This document shows positions 52,990 to 63,169 of a DNA stretch of 64,000 nt, one piece after another (the stretch's first letter is position 1; each line of letters opens with the position of its first letter). The stretch spans positions 21,074-85,073 of the forward strand of contig NZ_JAODMP010000085.1 in the NCBI RefSeq assembly GCF_025464835.1. Direction: 5' to 3'. The stretch is from Mycetocola sp. Lineage in GTDB: Bacteria; Actinomycetota; Actinomycetes; Actinomycetales; Microbacteriaceae. The notes under the pieces are model-generated. The model was not told the DNA's origin, did no database searches, and worked only from the letters and a program-made list of their open reading frames with translations. Position numbers and translations under genes: made by a program.

Positions 52990-55023
52990 TCAGACTGTCG
53001 CGGGTACGCCAGCGTCAACTGTTGCGGCATCCGTCGTCGACGTTTCAGCGGCTTCCGGGCGGCGCCGCACGAATCGCTTGAGCAGCACGACGAGCACTGC
53101 GGAGACGATCATTCCCACGAGGATCGCGACGATGAACGTCAGGATGTTGCCGATCGCGAAGAACACGAAGATGCCGCCGTGCGGAGCTTGCGAGGTTACG
53201 CCGGAGCCCATGACGATGGCACCGGTGATCGCGCTGCCGACGATGCCGGCGGGGATGACCCGAAGCGGGTCTGCCGCGGCGAAGGGGATCGCTCCCTCGG
53301 AGATGAACGCCGCGCCGAGCAGCCAGGCAGGTTTGCCGTTCTCACGCTCAGCGGCGCTGAACACTTTGCGGTCGATGAGTGTTGCCAGGGCGAGGGCGAG
53401 CGGGGGAACCATTCCGGCGGCCATGACAGCGGCCATGATCGCCCACGGTGCCTGGTTGTCGAACGATCCTGCACCGAGTCCGGCGACGGCGAATGCATAG
53501 GCGACCTTGTTCACCGGACCGCCGAGGTCGATCGCCATCATCGTTCCAAGGATGAGACCGAGGAGAATGGCCGAGGTTCCGGTGAGCGAGGAGAGCCACG
53601 TGGTCAGTCCGCTCATCAGCGCAGCGATCGGTCCGCCGAGCAGCACGATCATGAGCCCCGAGGCGAAGATCGAGCCGACGAGCGGAATGATGACGACGGG
53701 CATCAGGCCGCGAAGCCAGCGCGGAACCGAGATGCGTCCGATCGCCCAGGCGATGAAACCAGCGAGGAGACCACCGACGAGTCCGCCGAGGAAGCCCGCG
53801 TTCATCACGAGCGCGACGGCGCCCGCGGTGAAGCCGACGGCGATACCGGGGCGGTCGGCGATCGCGTAGGCGATGTAACCGGCAAGCGCGGGGACGAGGA
53901 AGCCCATCGACGCGGTACCGATGATGTAGGCGACCGCGCCGAGGTACTGTCCGAGACCGCCGTCCGGCAGGTTCAGCAGGCTGTTGCCGAGCACGATGTC
54001 ACCGGCGTTCTCGGTGATCCGGTAACCGGCGAGCAGGAAGCCGAGGGCGATCAGAAGACCGCCACCAGCCACGAAGGGGATCATGTAGCTGACACCGGTG
54101 AGCAGGTAGCGTTTGAGCTTCTGGCCGATGTGTTCGGTCCTGGCGTCGTCGCTGGCCGCTCGGGCGCCGGCTCCGTCGCCCGAGACGCGTCGAGCGTTCG
54201 GGTCGGTGGATGCCGCGAGGGCCTCGGCGATCATGGTGTCCGGTTCGTCGATCCCGCGTTTCACCGGTGACTGGACGAGTGGCATGCCGGCGAAACGGCC
54301 CTTGTCGCGCACGTCGACGTCGACGGCGAAGATGACGGCCGCAGCGCGCTGAATGACGGCCGGATCGAGCGGTGTGACGCTCGACGAGCCCTGCGTCTCG
54401 ACGTGCAGCTCGGCACCGGCACGCTCGGCAGCGGCGACCAGAGAGTCGGCAGCCATATAGGTGTGCGCGATTCCGGTCGGGCAGGCGGTCACCGCGACGA
54501 GGACCGGCTTGGCTTCGGCGGCAGGCACGGCAACGCGTGCCGCGGGCGTCGTCGGTGCCGGTTCGGCGGGTGCCGCGGGGGCGAGCGCGCCATCGACGAG
54601 GTCGACGACTGCTTGCGGAGTGGGAGCGCTTCGAAGCGCGTCGGTGAAGTCTTCTCGGATGAGCGAGCGGGCGAGGGTGGACAGCAGTGTCAGGTGAGCC
54701 TGGTCCGCGCCCGCCGGGGCGGCGATGAAGAAGATAAGGTCAGCCGGCTCGTCCTCGCCGAAATCGACACCCGGGTTCGGTCGCGCCATGACCAGCGTCG
54801 GCACGGTGACCGCCTCAGAACGGCAATGCGGGATGGCAAGGCCGCCGGGGATGCCGGTGTCGGTCTTCGACTCGCGGTCCCACGCGTCGGCGAAGAGCGC
54901 GTCGACGTCGGTGGCCCGGCCGTTGTCGACGACGAGGGCGGCGAGAGTGCGGATGACCGCTGCGCGGTCTGTTCCGAGGTTCTGGTCGAGGAGGACCAGC
55001 TGGGGAGTGATCAGGGAGGACAT
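52990..55023 (-). CDS. fruA: fructose-specific PTS permease, EIIABC fusion
   Basis: This 677-residue protein combines EIIA (about 1-148, phospho-His66 in GGLAIPHCRSE), EIIB (about 172-265, Cys181 in VTACPTGIAHTYMAA) and EIIC (about 305-650, some nine or ten helices such as SYMIPFVAGGGLLIALGFLL). It imports fructose as fructose-1-phosphate. It follows fruK by 59 bases and precedes the broken ptsH by 42. Confidence 0.95.
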   Translation of the reverse strand: MSSLITPQLVLLDQNLGTDRAAVIRTLAALVVDNGRATDVDALFADAWDRESKTDTGIPGGLAIPHCRSEAVTVPTLVMARPNPGVDFGEDEPADLIFFIAAPAGADQAHLTLLSTLARSLIREDFTDALRSAPTPQAVVDLVDGALAPAAPAEPAPTTPAARVAVPAAEAKPVLVAVTACPTGIAHTYMAADSLVAAAERAGAELHVETQGSSSVTPLDPAVIQRAAAVIFAVDVDVRDKGRFAGMPLVQSPVKRGIDEPDTMIAEALAASTDPNARRVSGDGAGARAASDDARTEHIGQKLKRYLLTGVSYMIPFVAGGGLLIALGFLLAGYRITENAGDIVLGNSLLNLPDGGLGQYLGAVAYIIGTASMGFLVPALAGYIAYAIADRPGIAVGFTAGAVALVMNAGFLGGLVGGLLAGFIAWAIGRISVPRWLRGLMPVVIIPLVGSIFASGLMIVLLGGPIAALMSGLTTWLSSLTGTSAILLGLILGTMMAIDLGGPVNKVAYAFAVAGLGAGSFDNQAPWAIMAAVMAAGMVPPLALALATLIDRKVFSAAERENGKPAWLLGAAFISEGAIPFAAADPLRVIPAGIVGSAITGAIVMGSGVTSQAPHGGIFVFFAIGNILTFIVAILVGMIVSAVLVVLLKRFVRRRPEAAETSTTDAATVDAGVPATV

Positions 55024-55082
55024 GGACGAAACTCCTTCGTTGTCGCGGTGTTCAGGGAAGTCGTGGGTGAAAGGGGGGAGCG

Positions 55083-56081
55083 CTACTCGGCCAGAGCGCG
55101 CGGGTGGCGGGTGACGGCGATAGCGCCGGGATCCGCCTGCTCGAGAGTCGGAACTCTCGAGCCGGGAAGCGTTGCGGCGGCCGCGCCGTGGGCGACGGCC
55201 TGGGCGAGGCAGCCAGCGGCGGCGTCGCCCCGCTCGGACGCGAGCAGGAAGCCGGCGAGCGAGCAGTCACCTGCCCCGACGGTGCTGCGAGCGACGATGC
55301 GCGGCGCAGCGGCGCTGAGCACCTCGGTGTTGTTGGCGAGCACCGCGCCGCGGGAGCCCAGCGTGATGAGGGCGGCTCCAAGACCGTGCTGCAGCACACG
55401 GTCGGCGATCTCGACGACGGTGTAATCGTCGTGCCCGAGGGATTCGGGATTCGTCTCGGGGACAGCGATGCCCAACGAGAGCGCGAGTTCGAACAGCTCC
55501 TCGGCGTTCGGCTTGATCAGGTCAACGGTCTCGGCAGACGCGAGCAGCACGGCGAGCGGCTCGCCCGAGCTGTCGACGGCGATGCGCGGTGCGGCAACCC
55601 CGTTCCGGGCCGCTGCGCTTCGCACGTCGCGCACGACGCGAACGTAGAAGTCGGCTGGCAGGCCGGGGGGCATCGATCCGGCGAGAACCAGCCAGGTGGC
55701 ATCCGTCGACCGCGAGACGATGAGGTCACGCAGCGCCGTCGCGGTTTCTGCCGGCAGGGCGGTGCCTGGTTCGTTGAGCTTGGTCGTCGTTCCACCCGGC
55801 TCGGTGATCGTCGTGTTGGAGCGGATGGCTGCGGTCACCGGCACGGTCCGAGCGTCGATCCCGTCAGCGAGGAGTGCGAGAACCATGGGGTCCGTCGAGG
55901 CGCCGGGGAGGATGGCGATCGTGGCGACGCCGGCCGCGTGCAGGGCACGGGAGACGTTGACGCCCTTGCCGCCCGGCTCCTGGACGGCGCGGGCGGCTCG
56001 CTGGACCTGGCCGCGCTCGAGCGGGGCGTCGAGGTCGATTGTCCGGTCGAACGAGGGGTTGAGGGTGACGGTGACGATCAC
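55083..56081 (-). CDS. fruK: 1-phosphofructokinase
   Basis: This 332-residue PfkB-family kinase has N-terminal VTLNPSFDRTIDLDAPLERG, PGGKGVNVSRAL at about 37-48 and STVGAGDCSLAGFL with the catalytic Asp. It phosphorylates fructose-1-phosphate to the 1,6-bisphosphate. GTG start; it overlaps the regulator gene by 4 bases (GTGA). Confidence 0.94.
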   Translation of the reverse strand: MIVTVTLNPSFDRTIDLDAPLERGQVQRAARAVQEPGGKGVNVSRALHAAGVATIAILPGASTDPMVLALLADGIDARTVPVTAAIRSNTTITEPGGTTTKLNEPGTALPAETATALRDLIVSRSTDATWLVLAGSMPPGLPADFYVRVVRDVRSAAARNGVAAPRIAVDSSGEPLAVLLASAETVDLIKPNAEELFELALSLGIAVPETNPESLGHDDYTVVEIADRVLQHGLGAALITLGSRGAVLANNTEVLSAAAPRIVARSTVGAGDCSLAGFLLASERGDAAAGCLAQAVAHGAAAATLPGSRVPTLEQADPGAIAVTRHPRALAE

Positions 56082-56863
56082 GCGACGATCACCTCCACCT
56101 CGTCGGCGTCGAGCGCCGTCGAGAGATCCCCGATCGGATCCGTATCGGAGATGAGCGTGTCGAGTTCGCGCAGTTCGGCGAACCGGTAGAGCGCTTCGTC
56201 GCCGAGCTTGGAGGAGTCGACGAGTGCGACCGTGCGGCGGGCCGCCCGCACCATGGCGGACTTGACCGACGCCTCGCGCTCCTCTGGGGTGCTCAGACCG
56301 AAACCGGCGGAGATCCCGTTCGCGCCGAGGAAAGCGATGTCGGGGCGGAGGTGCGCGAGTTGTTCGATCGTGCTGCCGCCGACGGCGGCACTCGTGACGC
56401 CGCGGACGCTGCCACCGAGGAGGTGCAGATCCAGAGCGGGGTTGTGGTGGAGCAGCGCTGCGATCGGAACGGAGTTGGTGATCACCGTGATGCTCGACGA
56501 ACCGTCTCCGCGCCAGTCGGCGAGGAGCTCGGCGAGGGCTCCGGTCGTTGTGCCTGCGTCGAGGAGAATCGATCCGCGAAATTCATCGCCGAGCAGAGCG
56601 AACGCGGCTCGAGCGATCGCGAGCTTCGTCTCGCGAGCCTGGCCGGCGCGGTCTGCGACGGTGGACTCGACGAGGCTGGTCTTACCCGAGGCAACGGCGC
56701 CGCCGTGCACCCGGCGGAGAGCGCCCTGTCGCTCGAGCACATCGAGGTCGCGGCGGACTGTCTCTGCGGTGACGGCGAGGCTGTCGGCGAGTTCGGTGAC
56801 GGTGACGCGGCCGCTGGCTTGCAGAAGTTCTGCGATTCGCTCGTGGCGTTCAATGGCATACAT
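56078..56863 (-). CDS. DeoR-family repressor of the fructose operon
   Basis: This 261-residue DeoR regulator has the HTH block RHERIAELLQASGRVTVTEL, LAVTAETVRRDLDVLERQG, LRRVHGGAV and a C-terminal sugar-phosphate isomerase-like sensor (ILLDAGTTTGALAELLADW). By position it is the FruR/FruR1 equivalent responding to fructose-1-phosphate. It is the first gene of the fru unit and would be autoregulated through the repeats upstream. Confidence 0.92.
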   Translation of the reverse strand: MYAIERHERIAELLQASGRVTVTELADSLAVTAETVRRDLDVLERQGALRRVHGGAVASGKTSLVESTVADRAGQARETKLAIARAAFALLGDEFRGSILLDAGTTTGALAELLADWRGDGSSSITVITNSVPIAALLHHNPALDLHLLGGSVRGVTSAAVGGSTIEQLAHLRPDIAFLGANGISAGFGLSTPEEREASVKSAMVRAARRTVALVDSSKLGDEALYRFAELRELDTLISDTDPIGDLSTALDADEVEVIVA

Positions 56864-56962
56864 GTCGGCGCTGACCCTTCGGACGTCTCTGAACCGTCGA
56901 TCCGCACGAGACGAATCTTTGTTTCAGTGAGTTTATGCCCGATTGAGTGGGAACGCAAAAGC

Positions 56963-56982
56963 AAACACAGAAAAACACAGAA
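56963..56982. promoter_or_regulatory. tandem decamer upstream of the fructose operon
   Basis: AAACACAGAA occurs twice in immediate tandem (56963-56972 and 56973-56982), a repeat of one helical turn, about 100 bp upstream of the DeoR-family gene. It reads TTCTGTGTTT on the coding strand, in the style of DeoR-type operators. The AT-rich context stands out from the surrounding GC-rich DNA. Confidence 0.7.
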
Positions 56983-57050
56983 TCCTGGCGGGAGGGCGCC
57001 TAACTGCCCCCGAAAGTACGTCGGATCACGGTCTACAGTGGGAGTCCGAT

Positions 57051-57890
57051 TCAGAAGATCATGGGCCGATCGTCGTCATCTTCGGTCGGCAGGTCGAGGT
57101 TGACGACGACGGGGACGTGGTCGCTCGGGGCCTCACCCTTGCGTTCGTTGCGGTGGATGGAGGCATCCGTCACGAGGTTCGCGAAGGCGGGGGAGCCGAG
57201 GATGAAGTCGATCCGCATCCCCTCGTTCCGGGGGAAGCGGAGCTGCTTGTAGTCCCAGTAGGTGAACCCTTCCGGCACGATCGGCCGGACCACGTCGGTC
57301 AGCCCGATCTCGCCGAACGCCGCGAGTGCGTCGCGCTCAGGCTGCGAGATGTGCGTGGACAGACCGGGCACAACGCTGGGGTCGCCCATGTCCGCGTCGA
57401 ATGGTGCGACGTTGAAGTCGCCCATCAGCGCGAACGGAACGCCGGGGTTCGCGGCCAGCCACGCGGCGGCATCCGCTTTCAGCCGGGCGAGCCAGTCCAG
57501 CTTGTAGATGTAGTGCGGGTCATCGAGAGACCGGCCGTTGGGAACGTACAGGCTCCACAACCGGACACCGTTCACGGTCGCGCCCATCGCCCGTGCCTCG
57601 AGTGGCAGGCCGACGCCCTCCTGGCCCTTGAGGAAACCAGGCATGTCGGTGAACGCGGTGACGACATCCGTCATGGGGAGGCGGCTGGCGAACGCAACAC
57701 CGTTCCACTGGTTGAGGCCATGGATGGCCAGTTCGTAGCCGGCCTCTTCAAAGAGTTCGGTCGGGAACTGGTCGGGCCTGCACTTGATCTCCTGCATGGC
57801 GAGTACGTCGATGTCCTCACGCACCATCCAGTCGACGGTGCGCCCGACGCGGGCTCGAATCGAGTTGACGTTCCAGGTGGCGATGCGCAT
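57051..57890 (-). CDS. xth: exodeoxyribonuclease III (AP endonuclease)
   Basis: This 279-residue Exo III-family enzyme repairs abasic sites. Motifs are MRIATWNVNSIRAR, DVLAMQEIKCRPDQFP, LMGDFNVAPFDADMG and the C-terminal PSDHVPVVVNLDL. The ATG at 57890 is chosen; the longer frame upstream overlaps the inverted repeat. Confidence 0.93.
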   Translation of the reverse strand: MRIATWNVNSIRARVGRTVDWMVREDIDVLAMQEIKCRPDQFPTELFEEAGYELAIHGLNQWNGVAFASRLPMTDVVTAFTDMPGFLKGQEGVGLPLEARAMGATVNGVRLWSLYVPNGRSLDDPHYIYKLDWLARLKADAAAWLAANPGVPFALMGDFNVAPFDADMGDPSVVPGLSTHISQPERDALAAFGEIGLTDVVRPIVPEGFTYWDYKQLRFPRNEGMRIDFILGSPAFANLVTDASIHRNERKGEAPSDHVPVVVNLDLPTEDDDDRPMIF

Positions 57891-57918
57891 GAACTCCACG
57901 CTATCCGACCCCGGTGAC

Positions 57919-57978
57919 GCGAGTTGCCCGCTATCCGGGGTCTGGGCGGCGAAGGACCCGCCAGATCGGGCAACTGGC
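57919..57978. repeat. inverted repeat, CGAGTTGCCCG type (copy 2)
   Basis: GCGAGTTGCCCG (57919-57930) and CGGGCAACTGGC (57967-57978) form 12-bp arms with one mismatch, sharing the core of the 28.7-kb element. It is again in a divergent intergenic gap. Confidence 0.7.
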
Positions 57979-58014
57979 GGGGGAGCAGGCGCAGGCGTGG
58001 GCCAAGATAGGCAC

Positions 58015-59016
58015 ATGGGATCTCTTTCCGTCGGCTACGCCGCCATGCTGGAGCAGTTCGCGCCACAGGAGGCGGTGGCGCTGAGCGCCTTCGCCGAGCA
58101 GCACGGGTTCACCGGCGTGATGGCGACCGACCACTTCCAACCGTGGATTCCCCAGCAGGGACAGTCCTCGTTCGTCTGGAGCGTCCTCGGGGCACTCGGC
58201 GAACGAACGGCCGGCGACTTCGGAACCGGCGTCACGGCGCCGACGTTCCGCCTGCACCCGGCTCTCGTCGCGCAGGCCTCAGCCACACTGGCGTCGATGT
58301 ACCCGGGCAGGCACTGGCTCGGCCTCGGCTCAGGTGAAGCACTCAACGAGCATGTCGTCGGGCAGTACTGGCCCGAACCCGCCGAGCGCATTTCACGGAT
58401 GTTCGAAGCGGCTGACATCATCAAAAGGCTCTTCGCCGCCTCGCTCGTGGGCCGCGACACCAAACACAGCGGCCAGTACTTCAAGCTCGAGTCCACTCGG
58501 TTGTGGACGATGCCCGAGGTCGCCCCCGAGATCCTCGTCGCGACAGCCGGGCCGGTGACCGCCAGGCGGGCCGGCAAGCATGTCGATGGCCTCATCACCG
58601 TCGGTGCGCCGCTCGAGAAGATCTCGATGCTGTTCGGAAGGTTCGCGGAGGGCGCGCGGGAGTCCGGCCGCGACGCCTCGACGATGCCGAAGGTGCTCCA
58701 GTTGCACCTGTCGTGGGCGCCGACGGATGAGGAAGCGATGCAGAACGCGTTGACCGAATGGCCCAATGGGGCGATGAGATTCCCGAAGGCCGACATCCGC
58801 TCCCCGTTCGAGTTCGAGCAGATGGCCAAGATGGTCCGGGCGGAGGACTTCGACGGCCGCATGGTGATTTCGTCTGACCCCGACGTGCACCGGGCTCACA
58901 TCCAGCGGTTCGCGGACCTGGGCTTTGACCGGATCTACCTCCACAACGTCGGCCGCAACCAGCGCGAGTGGATCGAAACCTTCGGCCGTGACGTCCTGCC
59001 GAAGCTGGTGCGCTGA
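58015..59016 (+). CDS. F420-dependent LLM oxidoreductase, FGD-related
   Basis: This 333-residue TIM barrel is close to the F420-dependent glucose-6-phosphate dehydrogenase group (LSVGYAAMLEQFAPQEAVAL, GVMATDHFQPWIPQQGQSS, GLGSGEALNEHVVGQ). It diverges from FGD around the sugar-phosphate site, so the substrate may differ. It starts at ATG and ends 3 bases before cofE, so the two are one unit. Confidence 0.9.
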   Translation: MGSLSVGYAAMLEQFAPQEAVALSAFAEQHGFTGVMATDHFQPWIPQQGQSSFVWSVLGALGERTAGDFGTGVTAPTFRLHPALVAQASATLASMYPGRHWLGLGSGEALNEHVVGQYWPEPAERISRMFEAADIIKRLFAASLVGRDTKHSGQYFKLESTRLWTMPEVAPEILVATAGPVTARRAGKHVDGLITVGAPLEKISMLFGRFAEGARESGRDASTMPKVLQLHLSWAPTDEEAMQNALTEWPNGAMRFPKADIRSPFEFEQMAKMVRAEDFDGRMVISSDPDVHRAHIQRFADLGFDRIYLHNVGRNQREWIETFGRDVLPKLVR

Positions 59017-59019
59017 AGA

Positions 59020-59790
59020 ATGCTGAGCATCTGGGCGCCCGACGGCATCGGTGAGATCGAGTCAGGCGACGACCTGACGAGAATCGTGGCTGAGGTCGTC
59101 GGCCGCGACCTCGAGGACGGCGACATTCTCCTCATCACCTCCAAGATCGTCTCGAAAGCGGAGGGCCGGCGGATCCTCGCCGCCGACCGGGAACAGGCGA
59201 TCACCGACGAGACCGTCCGTGTGGTGGCCAGCCGGGAGCATCCGAACGGGGTGACACGGATCGTCGAGAACCGGCTCGGCCTTGTGATGGCTGCCGCCGG
59301 TGTCGACTCAAGCAACACGCCAGACGGGACCGTGCTTCTGCTGCCCGTCGACCCTGACGCCTCCGCGCGTGAGATCCGGGCGGGGCTCCACGCCCGTCTC
59401 GGGATCGCCGTCGGTGTGGTCATCACTGACACCGTTGGGCGGCCGTGGCGCGAAGGCCAGACCGACATCGCGATCGGAGCCGCAGGCATCCGTGTCGTCG
59501 ACGACCTGCGCGGGCAGACGGATGCTTCCGGGCGCCCGCTCACCGTCACGATCACTGCCGTCGCCGATGAACTCGCCGGGGCAGCCGACCTCGTGAAGGG
59601 CAAGTCGTCCGGCCGTCCGGTCGCAGTCGTCCGCGGACTCGCGCACCTTCTCACCGGAGAGGACGGACCAGGCGCTCGGGTGCTCGTGCGCGGCGCCGAG
59701 AAGGACATGTTCCGGCTCGGCAGCGACGAGGCGTACGCGCAGGGCTTCGCCGCCGGTCGGCGTGCGGGCAAGGACGGCATCGGTTCGTAG
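59020..59790 (+). CDS. cofE: coenzyme F420-0:L-glutamate ligase CofE
   Basis: This 256-residue GTP-dependent ligase adds glutamate residues to F420-0 to give F420-n. Family segments [39 protein letters not shown] and [20 protein letters not shown] are intact. It has the CofE domain alone, without the C-terminal flavin domain of mycobacterial FbiB. The last codons are included in a downstream tandem duplication. It is the only F420 biosynthetic gene in the window. Confidence 0.95.
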   Translation: MLSIWAPDGIGEIESGDDLTRIVAEVVGRDLEDGDILLITSKIVSKAEGRRILAADREQAITDETVRVVASREHPNGVTRIVENRLGLVMAAAGVDSSNTPDGTVLLLPVDPDASAREIRAGLHARLGIAVGVVITDTVGRPWREGQTDIAIGAAGIRVVDDLRGQTDASGRPLTVTITAVADELAGAADLVKGKSSGRPVAVVRGLAHLLTGEDGPGARVLVRGAEKDMFRLGSDEAYAQGFAAGRRAGKDGIGS

Positions 59791-60041
59791 CTCCGCCTGG
59801 AGGGGTTGCGGCCGGGGCGCCGTGCTGGGATCAGGCGGCGGCGCTGTGGCCTCGGGTGGGTTCTGGCGGAGTTGTGCGCAACCGACCGGTGGCTCCGTGC
59901 CGATCGGCGCCGCCGGTCGGCGTGCGGGCAAGGACGGCATCGGTTCGTAGCTCCGCCTGGAGGGGTTGTGGCCCGGGGCGCCGTGCCGGGATCAGGCGGC
60001 GGCGCTGTGGCCTCGGGTGAGTTCTGGCGGAGTTGTGCGCA
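59748..60041. repeat. 160-bp-period tandem duplication covering the cofE 3' end
   Basis: Copy A (59748-59880) and copy B (59908-60041) agree except for three substitutions and one indel, with a unique 27-base spacer. Copy A contains the last 14 codons of cofE and its TAG; copy B repeats them out of context (the TAG at 59950). Each copy ends in TGGCGGAGTTGTGCGC, which recurs as TGGCGGAGTTATGCGC at 60071-60086. Confidence 0.92.
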
Positions 60042-60099
60042 GCGGGCGTCGGGTGTCTGCGGCTGCGAGCTGGCGGAGTTATGCGCGGCGGGTATGAGG
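59791..60099. other. convergent intergenic region between cofE and the ABC ATPase gene
   Basis: These 309 bp hold the rest of copy A and all of copy B of the tandem duplication, plus the third short repeat unit. A frame across copy B is duplicated cofE tail and not a gene. Confidence 0.8.
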
Positions 60100-60926
<827 letters not shown>

Positions 60927-60930
<4 letters not shown>

Positions 60931-62006
60931 CGGATTCGCCTCGCCCGGAGCAGCAGCAGCGCGAAGACCGGTGCGCCGACGACGGCGGTGAGGATGCCGA
61001 CGGGCAGCTCCCGCGGATCGAACAGGGTTCTCGCTCCGGTATCGATCCAGATCAGGAAGACGGCCCCGGCGAGCGCCGAGAGCGGAAGCACCACACGGTT
61101 GCGTTGACCGGCGACGAGGCGGACCGCATGGGGCAGGATCAGCCCGACGAAACCGATTGAACCGGAGACTGCGACCATCGCCCCTGTGAGCAGGGCGGTT
61201 GCGGTGAGCAGCAGCCAACGGGTGGGGTTCACGCCGATGCCGAGAGCGGACGCCGCAGTGTCGCCGAACGCGAACGCGTCGAGGGTGCGCCCGGTCAGCA
61301 TGAGCGGCAACCCGACGATCAGCAGGGCGCCTGCCCCGATCGCCACGGCGGGCCAGCCGGCTCCGCTGAGCGACCCGAGCAGCCAGCTGAGGATCTCCCG
61401 GTAGGTGTCCCCGGTCGCCGACCAGAAGATCACCAGGCTGGTGACCGCTCCGAAGAACGACGAAACGGCAAGACCGGCGAGGACCGTTCGGGTGGGCGTC
61501 AGGGCGCCGGCCGCCCCAGCAAGGAGGAGGGTGGCGAGCAAGGCGGCGAGGGCGCCGGCGAAGGCAGCGACCGGGAGCAGAAGCCCGAAACCGAGCAGGA
61601 TCACTGCGACGGCGCCGAGGGATGCTCCAGACGACAAACCGAGGAGGTAAGGGTCTGCGAGTGGGTTTCGAGTGATCGCCTGCATCACCGTGCCGGAGAG
61701 GGCCAGGCCGGCGCCGACCGCTGCTGCGGTGAGGATCCGCGGCACTCGAAGCTCCCACACGATCCCGTCGCGGAGGGGCGAAAGCACCTGCCCGCCGAGG
61801 GCCGTCGGGTCAAGCCCGAGGTGGCCAAGAATCGAGCCCCACACCTCGGCCGGGCGGATGTCGGCGGGGCCGAGAGTCACGGAGAACACAATCGACAGCA
61901 GCAGGATTCCGGAGAGGAGCACGACCCAGGCGGTCGGCGGGACACGTCGAAGCTCCCGGCCGGCGAACGGTGCCGGTCGGCTGGGAGTCTCGATCGTGGC
62001 TGTCAC
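60927..62006 (-). CDS. ABC importer permease (FecCD family), proposed F420-0 transporter
   Basis: This 359-residue permease of the BtuC/FhuB class has about ten helices (WVVLLSGILLLSIVFSVTLG near the start). The family motifs AITRNPLADPYLLGLSSGAS and GSIGFVGLILPHAVRLVAG are present. It overlaps both neighbours by 4 bases, a tight transporter operon. Confidence 0.88.
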
Positions 62007-63007
62007 AAGCCCAGCTTCTCCAGTTGCCCGGCGATGGTGGCCGCCGCTTCAACGTTGCGCACCCCAGCCTCGGTTGCCGCGAACGGAACCGTGATGAACC
62101 GTTCGTTCACGACGGCATCCAGCTTCGCCGTCGCCGGGTTCGACTGCAGCACACCGATCTTTTTCTCCGCGCTGCCCCAGTCGGAGACGACGAGGATGAT
62201 CACGTCGGGGTTGGCATCGACGACCGATTCCCAGTTGAACGGGGTCCACGAGTCATCGACCCCCGCCGCGATGTTCGTGACACCGACGGCATCCATGATC
62301 ATCTGTGGCGCGCCGCTGCCGGCGCCGACGTACGGGATGTCGGAGCCGCTGGAGTACCACAGGGCGCTGACGTCGGAGACGGGGGTGAGGTCATCGAGCG
62401 CTGCCCGCTGCTCGTCGATGAGTTCCGTCGCGGCACCGGGCACGTCGAAGAGGGCGCCGATCTCCTCGATCTGGTCGAAGACGTCGTCGAACCGAAGCGT
62501 GTCGGGCTTGCCCGCTTCCTTGCACGCCGCAGGCGATACGTAGGTGTTCACGCCGAGGCTGGCGAGGGTTTCCCGGTCTCCGGCGCCGTCGGCCGAGAAG
62601 TTCGACTCCCAGCCCGCGTAGACGAGGTCGGGCTCCAGGGTCAGCACGGCCTCCTGGCCTGGCACCTTGTCGCTGATGACCGGCACATCCTCCCCGCCGA
62701 GCGCGTCGGGGATCGGGCCGTCTGGGAAGGCCTGGCCGATCAGGCGGTCCTCGAGGCCGAGTGCGAGGAGCATCTCGGTCGACGTCGATTTGATCGTCAG
62801 CACCCGCTCGGGTGCTTTCTCGAAGGTCACCTCGGTTCCGCAGTTCTCGACCGTCAACGGGTAAGCGGATGCCGCCGGCGCGGCGGGTTTTGACGGCTCC
62901 GCTGCCGGCGCAGCGGAGGCGCAGCCGGTGAGCATCAGCAGGGCGACGGCGCCGAGCAGAGGAGTGGCACGGCGAGCATGTGCGGAGAATCGGAAGACGG
63001 TTGCCAT
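62003..63007 (-). CDS. ABC solute-binding lipoprotein, proposed F420-0 binding protein
   Basis: This 334-residue class III binding protein (TroA/BtuF-like) has the signal peptide ATPLLGAVALLMLTGC with lipobox LTGC. The mature protein has PERVLTIKSTSTEMLLALGL and VDANPDVIILVVSDWGSAEK. ATG at 63007 is chosen over a longer frame. First gene of the transporter; the ligand F420-0 is inferred from the neighbouring cofE and the known family pattern, not from residues. Confidence 0.85.
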   Translation of the reverse strand: MATVFRFSAHARRATPLLGAVALLMLTGCASAAPAAEPSKPAAPAASAYPLTVENCGTEVTFEKAPERVLTIKSTSTEMLLALGLEDRLIGQAFPDGPIPDALGGEDVPVISDKVPGQEAVLTLEPDLVYAGWESNFSADGAGDRETLASLGVNTYVSPAACKEAGKPDTLRFDDVFDQIEEIGALFDVPGAATELIDEQRAALDDLTPVSDVSALWYSSGSDIPYVGAGSGAPQMIMDAVGVTNIAAGVDDSWTPFNWESVVDANPDVIILVVSDWGSAEKKIGVLQSNPATAKLDAVVNERFITVPFAATEAGVRNVEAAATIAGQLEKLGL

Positions 63008-63085
63008 GAGACCTCGGATAGCTGAGAAGCGGGCAGGGTGCGGCACGATGTGCGTCACGACCTGCCGCCCAAATCCGGGCCAGCT

Positions 63086-63107
63086 CAACCGGTCAAAGCC
63101 AACCGGT
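63086..63107. promoter_or_regulatory. direct repeat upstream of the F420-0 transporter gene
   Basis: CAACCGGT occurs at 63086-63093 and 63100-63107, 14 bp apart, about 80 bp upstream of the binding-protein start. It could be an operator, but the rest of 63008-63169 shows no clear promoter or riboswitch. Confidence 0.35.
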
Positions 63108-63169
63108 GGTCTGCGTCAACGATACGCCCGTCCTGTTTCGGGGAGGTAACCTTCTCGGCGAAGTTTTCT

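Noticed and set aside
59762..59950. Small gene after cofE ending in [10 protein letters not shown]
   Set aside because: It is produced by the tandem duplication of the cofE tail and lacks a ribosome site.
62003..63007. Siderophore or vitamin B12 binding protein as main call
   Set aside because: The fold fits these classes, but no siderophore or cobalamin genes are near while cofE is, so F420-0 is preferred. It stays as the alternative.
63008..63169. Possible cobalamin riboswitch ahead of the BtuF-like gene
   Set aside because: No B12-box-like conserved core could be found on the coding strand; only a short direct repeat is present.
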